Assembly (NCBI GenBank): GCA_045641625.1
Contig: JAZUHH010000074.1
Coordinates: 1 to 29,809, forward strand
Source: UBA1723 sp045641625
Lineage (GTDB): Bacteria; Bacteroidota; Bacteroidia; Bacteroidales; Paludibacteraceae
DNA length: 29,809 bases
Reading direction: 5' to 3'
Part shown: positions 25,669 through 29,809 of the stretch, piece after piece
How positions within the stretch are numbered: position 1 is the first letter of the stretch
Layout: the number at the start of each line of letters is the position of its first letter
Translations under genes and position numbers: made by a program
The notes under the pieces: generated by a model
The model's input: the letters and a program-made list of their open reading frames with translations, nothing else
What the model was told of the DNA's origin: nothing
Databases searched by the model: none

Positions 25669-25697
25669 TTTAATGTCGTACTTTTTCTGTAACTTTA
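25669..25697 (+). promoter_or_regulatory. Weak candidate promoter of the AraC-family gene
   Basis: TTTA (25669-25672) and TAACTTTA (25690-25697) each differ by one base from the -33 and -7 consensus, with a 17-base spacer. They lie 21 bases before the ATG. Confidence 0.35.
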
Positions 25698-25718
25698 CAC
25701 GCAGAATTAGTTAATTGC

Positions 25719-26573
25719 ATGGGAAAAGATACTCAATGTCTCACACCTGGTCTTCTGTCCAGGCTCAATGAAGGGAACGACAGCGTAGTCGTGACTCCGG
25801 AGGTTGCGATGATCAACAGCCTCCGCACATTGAACGGCTCGACGTCGCGCCAGATGCTCCGCACTGCAAAGTATGCCGAGTTGGGACGCATCGCGATCGT
25901 TACCAAGGGCAGTGCGGTCTGCCTTATCAACCTCGTTCCGTACAGTTTGCGCGAGGGTGACGTGTGGATTATTCCCCAGCACAGCTACATGAGCCTTGAC
26001 AGCATGTCGGACGACTTCGACGGGCGTGCGGTCTCGTTCCAAAGACTCCCAGTCAGCTTCGAGAGGAGCATAGTCATGCACCTGGCTCCCGAAGATTTCG
26101 GAAGAATGATGCAGTATTTCGACCTGCTATGGCTGACTGTTCACAGCCCTCATGTCGCGCAGTCAATAACGCACCTGCAGGCGGCGATGGCGTATGACCT
26201 CGAGCAGATACACGGTGCTTTTCTCTGCAACGAGAAACCAAAGTCGCACGGCGAGAACATCCTTCAGCGGTTTCTTGATCTGCTCGGAGCCAAGGACCCT
26301 CTGCCGCGCAACGTGAAGGCGTATGCCGACAGGCTGTGCATATCGCCGAACCACCTTTCGTTCGTTGTCCGCCAGCAGAGCGGCAGAAGTGTCATGGACT
26401 GGCTCAACGCGAACTGCATACTTCGCGCGCAGGTGCTACTGCAGTATTCGGACACGAACATCGGCGACGTCGCGTTCCGGCTCGGCTTCGACAGCCACAC
26501 ATTCTTCTCGCGGTTCTTCAGAAAGGAGACGGGAGTCTCGCCAAAAGAGTATCGCAGTTCCGTGAGGCTCTAG
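25719..26573 (+). CDS. AraC-family transcriptional regulator
   Basis: This 284-residue protein has an N-terminal cupin-like sensor region (about 40-140, with REGDVWIIPQHSYMSLDS) and a C-terminal AraC-type DNA-binding domain. The first helix-turn-helix lies near 198-220 (AYADRLCISPNHLSFVVRQQSG) and the second near 247-268 (NIGDVAFRLGFDSHTFFSRFFRKETGVSPKEYR), the family signature. The layout is like the Bacteroides AraC regulators that sense small molecules; the effector is unknown. It is divergent from the HXXEE gene and lies upstream of a small winged-helix-like gene and a HAD gene with no visible promoter between them. G+C is higher than in the arsR-side neighbours. Confidence 0.93.
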   Translation: MGKDTQCLTPGLLSRLNEGNDSVVVTPEVAMINSLRTLNGSTSRQMLRTAKYAELGRIAIVTKGSAVCLINLVPYSLREGDVWIIPQHSYMSLDSMSDDFDGRAVSFQRLPVSFERSIVMHLAPEDFGRMMQYFDLLWLTVHSPHVAQSITHLQAAMAYDLEQIHGAFLCNEKPKSHGENILQRFLDLLGAKDPLPRNVKAYADRLCISPNHLSFVVRQQSGRSVMDWLNANCILRAQVLLQYSDTNIGDVAFRLGFDSHTFFSRFFRKETGVSPKEYRSSVRL

Positions 26574-26633
26574 GCCGAGACACCTCGCACAAATCAACCC
26601 GAACAACTCATAACCAACTAACAACCAATACAA

Positions 26634-26840
26634 ATGAAGATTGAGGAGGCTATCGTCTATGTGATAGCGCAACGCAACGGCGGCATGACAACACAGCAGA
26701 TTGCCGACGCAATAAACTCGCAGAGACTGCACGTCAGAAAGGACGGAAAGCCCGTGACAAGCAGCCAGGTCTATGCTGTGATATGCAGGTTCCAGGGAAT
26801 GTTCTCTGTTGAGGGTGGCAGAATAATGTTAATGATATGA
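26634..26840 (+). CDS. Small winged-helix (HARE-HTH-like) protein
   Basis: A 68-residue protein with the outline of a HARE-HTH/HB1-ASXL-type winged helix: AIVYVIAQRNGGMTTQQIADAI, a connecting segment, then PVTSSQVYAVICRFQGMFSVEGGRIML ending in a beta wing. In larger proteins this fold recognises DNA ends or modified DNA; as a stand-alone unit it may be a small DNA-binding accessory. The stop is one base before the HAD start, so the two are almost surely co-translated. The family placement rests on pattern and is not certain. Confidence 0.65.
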   Translation: MKIEEAIVYVIAQRNGGMTTQQIADAINSQRLHVRKDGKPVTSSQVYAVICRFQGMFSVEGGRIMLMI

Positions 26841-26841
26841 T

Positions 26842-27453
26842 ATGGTAAAGAATCTGATTTTCGATTTCGGAAAGGTGCTTGTCGATTATGACTTCGAGGC
26901 ATTCTTTCGCAAGTATGTGCCGGACGCAAGGCGGTGCGCGGCTTTCACTCCGGTTCTCTATAACGAGGAGGTGCAGAGGCTCCTTGACAGGGAGGACCGC
27001 CCGTTCGACGTCATCATGGACGAGATTATCGCAAGTAACAGGGAGTTCGAACCCGAAATCCGCATCTTCTGCGAACGATACCAGGAGATTATCACCGGCG
27101 AGATCGAGGGCATGAGGGAACTCCTGACCAGGCTCAAGGCGGAAGGCTACAGGCTTTTCGGACTGTCGAACTGGTGCAGCAAGGTGTACCGAACAATCGA
27201 GCAGTTCGAGATCTTCGACCTGCTCGAGGGATACGTTGTATCTTCGGAGGAGAAGCTGATCAAGCCGGAACCCGAAATATACCTCCGCCTGCTCGACAAG
27301 TTCTCTCTCAAGGCAGAGGAGTGTGTCTTTGCTGACGACAGGACGGAGAACATCGAGGGCTGTATGCGTGTCGGCATGAGGGGCATCGTCTTCAAGAACG
27401 CAAAACAGTACGAGAGGGAGTTGCGTGCAATGTTGGTTGGCTGCAGGCAATAA
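26842..27453 (+). CDS. HAD-superfamily phosphatase (YihX-like)
   Basis: This 203-residue HAD phosphatase has motif I FDFGKVLVD with nucleophile Asp8; the +2 position is Gly, as in YihX-type enzymes. Motif II is LSNW (Ser109), motif III is Lys141 in KLIKPEPEIY, and motif IV is FADDRTENIEG (Asp165, Asp166). The helical cap (about 17-85) is the small C1 type. E. coli YihX removes phosphate from alpha-glucose-1-phosphate, but the substrate here cannot be inferred. It starts one base after the stop of the small winged-helix protein and is followed by a strong terminator. Confidence 0.92.
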   Translation: MVKNLIFDFGKVLVDYDFEAFFRKYVPDARRCAAFTPVLYNEEVQRLLDREDRPFDVIMDEIIASNREFEPEIRIFCERYQEIITGEIEGMRELLTRLKAEGYRLFGLSNWCSKVYRTIEQFEIFDLLEGYVVSSEEKLIKPEPEIYLRLLDKFSLKAEECVFADDRTENIEGCMRVGMRGIVFKNAKQYERELRAMLVGCRQ

Positions 27454-27486
27454 TAGTTTTATGAATCAGATAAGAGAATCAATAGG

Positions 27487-27524
27487 CTGCAGGTATTTGT
27501 CACTGACTAATACCTGCAGTTTTT
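27487..27524 (+). terminator. Terminator after the HAD gene
   Basis: A perfect 11-bp stem pairs CTGCAGGTATT (27487-27497) with AATACCTGCAG (27509-27519) and is followed by TTTTT. It closes the AraC-winged-helix-HAD unit and isolates the ars operon. Confidence 0.9.
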
Positions 27525-27569
27525 CGGTTTGTTTTTAGAGTTTTCTTCTATGATGTTCGTAAAAATGCA

Positions 27570-27587
27570 AACTTTTTTGAAAAAGTT
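27570..27587. repeat. Inverted repeat upstream of arsR, possible operator
   Basis: AACTTTTT-TG-AAAAAGTT is a perfect 8-bp inverted repeat with a 2-base centre. It ends 10 bases before the -33 element of the arsR promoter. ArsR-type repressors bind AT-rich dyads near their own promoters, so it is a candidate operator; this is inferred from position and symmetry. Confidence 0.45.
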
Positions 27588-27597
27588 GTAAAAAAGC

Positions 27598-27628
27598 TTT
27601 GTGTTTTGAATTAGTGTTCGTATTTTTG
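27598..27628 (+). promoter_or_regulatory. Promoter of the ars operon
   Basis: TTTG (27598-27601) and TATTTTTG (27621-27628) are perfect -33 and -7 elements with a 19-base spacer, 27 bases before the arsR ATG. Confidence 0.75.
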
Positions 27629-27655
27629 CGACCAGTATAAGATAAAAATCTGTTT

Positions 27656-27988
27656 ATGGCATCAAGCGATTATTCAATTAAACGGGAGTTGCTAGCTAAA
27701 TTTGCAAAGGCACTCGGTCATCCTGCCAGAATTGCGATTTGCGATTTCCTGGCTAAGCAGGAAACTTGCTATTTTGGAGACATTAACGAGGAACTGCCTA
27801 TTGCGAAGGCGACTGTAAGTCAGCATCTTTCCGCCTTAAAGGAAGCCGGACTGATACAGGGTGAGATAGAAACCCCGAAGGTTAGGTATTGCATTAACAA
27901 GGAGAATTGGAAACTGGCTCGTGAACTTTTTGCTGAGTTCCTAGGTCAATGTGTATGCAAGACTGGTAGTGACTGTTGCGGAAAGTAG
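27656..27988 (+). CDS. arsR: ArsR-family metalloregulatory repressor
   Basis: This 110-residue winged-helix repressor is of the ArsR/SmtB family. The recognition region is KATVSQHLSALKEAGLIQGE, and the N-terminus (LLAKFAKALGHPARIAICDFL) is typical. Cys29 and Cys38 lie in the N-terminal half (QETCYFGDI), and a C-terminal cluster has Cys99, Cys101, Cys107 and Cys108. The family's standard ELCVCDL motif in helix alpha-3 is absent, so arsenite sensing probably uses Cys38 with the C-terminal CVC or CC, as in ArsR variants whose sites evolved separately. It is the first gene of the operon below, with its own promoter, and a terminator-like hairpin follows its stop. Confidence 0.92.
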   Translation: MASSDYSIKRELLAKFAKALGHPARIAICDFLAKQETCYFGDINEELPIAKATVSQHLSALKEAGLIQGEIETPKVRYCINKENWKLARELFAEFLGQCVCKTGSDCCGK

Positions 27989-28029
27989 TGTTCCCGCTAT
28001 ATGGCGCTTAAAAACTGATTGATGAAGTC

Positions 28030-28066
28030 AGGGGAAGTTATACTTCAAAGTTCTTCCCCTTTTCTT
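28030..28066 (+). terminator. Terminator or attenuator after arsR
   Basis: GGGGAAG (28031-28037) pairs with CTTCCCC (28053-28059), followed by TTTTCTT. It lies between arsR and the arsE-like gene, which has a separate promoter downstream. It would keep repressor and resistance mRNAs partly separate. Confidence 0.75.
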
Positions 28067-28086
28067 AAACTAAATATGTTTGTTGT

Positions 28087-28118
28087 TTTGCGAATTATAA
28101 ACAAATTTGTTAAATTTA
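28087..28118 (+). promoter_or_regulatory. Promoter of the arsE-arsF-arsG-acr3 genes
   Basis: A perfect -33 TTTG (28087-28090) is followed after 20 bases by TAAATTTA (28111-28118), a -7 box with only the last base off consensus. It is 14 bases before the ATG, giving a very short leader. A second TATGTTTG (28075-28082) has no good -33 element. Confidence 0.55.
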
Positions 28119-28132
28119 ATTAAAGTTCGAGT

Positions 28133-28366
28133 ATGAAAGAAATTAAAGTTCTAGGTACAGGTTGTGCAGGATGCAAGGCATTGTTCGCAACAGTGGAAAA
28201 GGTAGTGGCTGACCTTGGTATGGATGTCAATCTTGTTAAAGAGGAGGACATCATGAAGATTATGGAGTACAATGTGATGTCTCTGCCTGCTCTTGTTGTG
28301 GATGAGCAGGTAGTGGCTAAGGGCCGCTTGTCATACGAGCAGGTTAAGGAGATTTTGGGTAAATAA
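28133..28366 (+). CDS. Small thioredoxin-fold redoxin, ArsE-like
   Basis: This 77-residue protein without a signal peptide is a small thioredoxin-fold redoxin (MTH895/thioredoxin_3 type). The active-site motif is GTGCAGCK with Cys11 and Cys14, and the cis-Pro loop is MSLPALVV. It should act in the cytosol as a dithiol reductant. In known arsEFG clusters a protein of this kind (ArsE) works with ArsF to reduce nitroaromatic arsenicals; that assignment follows from operon context rather than from the sequence alone. It is separated by 18 bases from the arsF-like start. Confidence 0.8.
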   Translation: MKEIKVLGTGCAGCKALFATVEKVVADLGMDVNLVKEEDIMKIMEYNVMSLPALVVDEQVVAKGRLSYEQVKEILGK

Positions 28367-28370
28367 TTAC

Positions 28371-28384
28371 AGGAAGGAGGAGTG
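28371..28384 (+). promoter_or_regulatory. Strong Shine-Dalgarno sequence before the arsF-like gene
   Basis: AGGAAGGAGG (28371-28380) ends 4 bases before the ATG at 28385. Such purine-rich sites are rare in this window, where most genes have none. It also argues for the ATG at 28385 rather than the in-frame GTG at 28382. Confidence 0.7.
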
Positions 28385-28780
28385 ATGAAGAAGTTTATTT
28401 TGATGATGTTTTGTACTTTTGCAATGAGTACTGCATTATCTGCTCAAGATGTAGAGGTTATTTATTTCCACGGCAAGCAGCGTTGTCCAACCTGTCTGGC
28501 TATCGAGACGGAAACAAGGACAACTGTAGAGGACGAACTCGCCAAGTATGTCGAGGATGGAAGCTTGAAAGTGAGTGTCATTGATTATTCCACTGAATCC
28601 GGCAAGGAACTGGCAAAGAAGTACAAGGTTACTTTCTCTTCTCTGTTCGTTGTTGCCAATCCGGGACAAAAGGACGAATCTGTAGAGGATTTCACGCGTT
28701 TTGCCTTTGGCTATGCAAGAAGCAATGCAGTTGTGTTCCGCGATGAATTAAAGAAAAAGATTCTTGAAGCAATAAAATAA
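28385..28780 (+). CDS. arsF: Exported CxxC redoxin, ArsF family (nitrophenyl compound nitroreductase subunit)
   Basis: This 131-residue protein starts at the ATG at 28385, after a strong AGGAGG. A signal peptide (MKKFILMMFCTFAMSTALSAQ) directs export, and the mature protein has a thioredoxin-like fold with CPTC (Cys34 and Cys37) in YFHGKQRCPTCLA. The family is annotated as the ArsF subunit of a nitrophenyl nitroreductase that, with ArsE, reduces nitroarsenicals such as roxarsone and nitarsone. The signal peptide suggests work on the periplasmic side. It sits between the arsE-like gene and arsG, with 6 bases to arsG. Confidence 0.85.
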   Translation: MKKFILMMFCTFAMSTALSAQDVEVIYFHGKQRCPTCLAIETETRTTVEDELAKYVEDGSLKVSVIDYSTESGKELAKKYKVTFSSLFVVANPGQKDESVEDFTRFAFGYARSNAVVFRDELKKKILEAIK

Positions 28781-28786
28781 CATGCT

Positions 28787-29497
28787 ATGGAATTTTTGCA
28801 GAATCTTTTGGACAACAGCCAGTTGCCGGTTTTTACCGCGTTCCTTCTTGGACTGCTGACTGCGGTTAGCCCATGTCCTTTGGCAACAAACATTACTGCA
28901 GTTGGATTCATTTCTAAAGGAATAGAGAGCCGTAGCAGAGTGTTGTGGAGCGGTGTTCTGTATTCTTTGGGTAGAGTGGTTGCATATACCATGCTTGGAG
29001 CAATACTTATCTACATACTTAGGAAAGGAGCTGATACTTTTGACATTCAGCAGTCTGTAAGCGAATACGGAGAATTTATTCTTGGACCGGCTCTGCTGAT
29101 AATCGGCGTATTGATGTTTGTCGCAGAGTTTGTTGATTTAGGTGGCAAGTTCGGATTTCAAGGCGGAAGCTGGGCAGAGAAGCAGAACGGTTACATAGGC
29201 TCTTTCATCCTTGGTGTTCTTTTTGCTATGGCTTTTTGTCCTTCTAGCGGATTGTTCTATTTTGGAATGCTTATACCTATGTCCGCCGAAGCAACAGCTG
29301 GGTATCTGCTTCCGTTGGTTTTCGCCATTGCAACAGCTTTGCCTGTGTTGGTAGTTTCTTGGTTACTGGCATATAGCGTCCAGTCACTTGGGAAATTCTT
29401 GGGCAAAATGACTGTCTTCCAGCGGTGGTTCAATCGCCTTGTAGCCGTGCTGTTTGTCGGCGTGGGCACGTATTATTCAATCATAATGCTTTCGTAA
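28787..29497 (+). CDS. arsG: CcdA/DsbD-like membrane protein, ArsG family (aromatic arsenical efflux)
   Basis: This 236-residue protein has about six membrane segments (approximately 14-36, 52-78, 97-118, 136-163, 172-196 and 214-234). It is homologous in pattern to CcdA/DsbD transmembrane domains. Their two redox cysteines appear to be kept as Cys30 (AVSPCPLATN) in helix 1 and Cys151 (MAFCPSSGLFYFG) in helix 4. ArsG-family proteins are described as permeases for aminophenyl-arsenicals made by ArsE/ArsF. The retained cysteine pair also allows a role in moving electrons across the membrane. It starts 6 bases after arsF and precedes the ACR3 permease by 12 bases. Confidence 0.85.
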   Translation: MEFLQNLLDNSQLPVFTAFLLGLLTAVSPCPLATNITAVGFISKGIESRSRVLWSGVLYSLGRVVAYTMLGAILIYILRKGADTFDIQQSVSEYGEFILGPALLIIGVLMFVAEFVDLGGKFGFQGGSWAEKQNGYIGSFILGVLFAMAFCPSSGLFYFGMLIPMSAEATAGYLLPLVFAIATALPVLVVSWLLAYSVQSLGKFLGKMTVFQRWFNRLVAVLFVGVGTYYSIIMLS

Positions 29498-29509
29498 AAT
29501 TCTGTATCA

Positions 29510-29809
29510 ATGGAAAAAAGAATCGGATTCTTTGAACGTTATCTTACCGTATGGGTAGCGCTGTGTATGATAATAGGATTATTGGTCGGACAGAATATTC
29601 CTGCCATACCCCAAACTCTCAGTAGGTGGGAATATGCAAATGTCAGCATTCCGATGTCTGTCCTTATCTGGCTGATGATCTGGCCAATGATGATGAAGAT
29701 TGATTTCAAGAGTGTAATGAATGTAGGACGTAATCCAAAAGGGATTATCATCACTTGCGTAACAAATTGGATTATCAAACCATTCTCTATGTTCTTGATT
29801 GCAAAACTC
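29510..29809 (+). CDS. acr3: ACR3-family arsenite efflux permease (partial, 5' end)
   Basis: The first 100 codons of an ACR3-type arsenite permease are present; the gene is cut by the window end. The opening EKRIGFFERYLTVWVALCMIIGLLVGQ and the segment SIPMSVLIWLMIWPMMMKIDF are typical of the family, as is NPKGIIITCVTNWIIKPFSMF. ACR3 expels As(III) across the inner membrane. The conserved cysteine of helix 4 lies outside the window. It follows arsG by 12 bases and is presumably co-transcribed. Confidence 0.93.
   Translation, partial: MEKRIGFFERYLTVWVALCMIIGLLVGQNIPAIPQTLSRWEYANVSIPMSVLIWLMIWPMMMKIDFKSVMNVGRNPKGIIITCVTNWIIKPFSMFLIAKL

Noticed and set aside
1..29809. CRISPR array, insertion sequence, tRNA or rRNA genes
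   Set aside because: No regularly spaced direct repeats, transposase motifs, tRNA cloverleaf or rRNA sequence was seen while reading both strands by eye.

Overview
The window looks like a chromosomal segment of a Bacteroidetes bacterium, most likely order Bacteroidales (Prevotella/Bacteroides-like). Evidence read from the sequence: promoters of the Bacteroidetes type (-7 TAnnTTTG with -33 TTTG), near absence of Shine-Dalgarno sequences, a long Bacteroidetes-type SecA, a cysteine-free type-B L31 protein, and several lipoproteins and barrel-like envelope proteins. No rRNA, tRNA, CRISPR array or insertion sequence was seen. The species cannot be named from this alone.

Layout. 1-2,060: two envelope genes, a small putative outer-membrane barrel protein and a lipoprotein with two BIG2 domains plus a YfaP/DUF2135-like C-terminus, each followed by a terminator. 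2,479-8,104: tsaD (tRNA t6A synthesis) divergent from a 1,498-residue TamB-like protein with no ATG or GTG at its N-terminus. 8,235-11,482 (minus): lgt, nfo and a ComM/YifB ATPase in one transcription unit. 11,760-17,315 (minus): rimM, a polysaccharide-deacetylase-like lipoprotein, a C_GCAxxG_C_C protein and secA. 17,714-18,445: a strongly codon-biased short-chain dehydrogenase. 18,516-20,067 (minus): a metallophosphoesterase lipoprotein overlapping an outer-membrane protein gene. 20,160-20,990 (minus): a periplasmic cyclophilin with a helical insert. 21,160-24,824: rpmE2, then nadK, fmt and mnmE (translation and cofactor housekeeping).

24,923-27,453 looks more accessory and is visibly richer in G+C: an HXXEE membrane protein divergent from an AraC-family regulator, then a 68-residue winged-helix-like protein and a HAD phosphatase whose start lies one base after the preceding stop.

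27,656 to the window edge is an arsenic-resistance operon: an ArsR repressor, a small CxxC redoxin (ArsE-like), an exported CPTC redoxin (ArsF-like), a CcdA-like membrane protein (ArsG-like) and the first 100 codons of an ACR3 arsenite permease. This is the most interesting locus. The predicted topology (cytosolic redoxin, CcdA-like membrane protein with its two cysteines, exported redoxin) resembles a split DsbD-type electron relay coupled to arsenical handling. The rest of the operon lies beyond the window.
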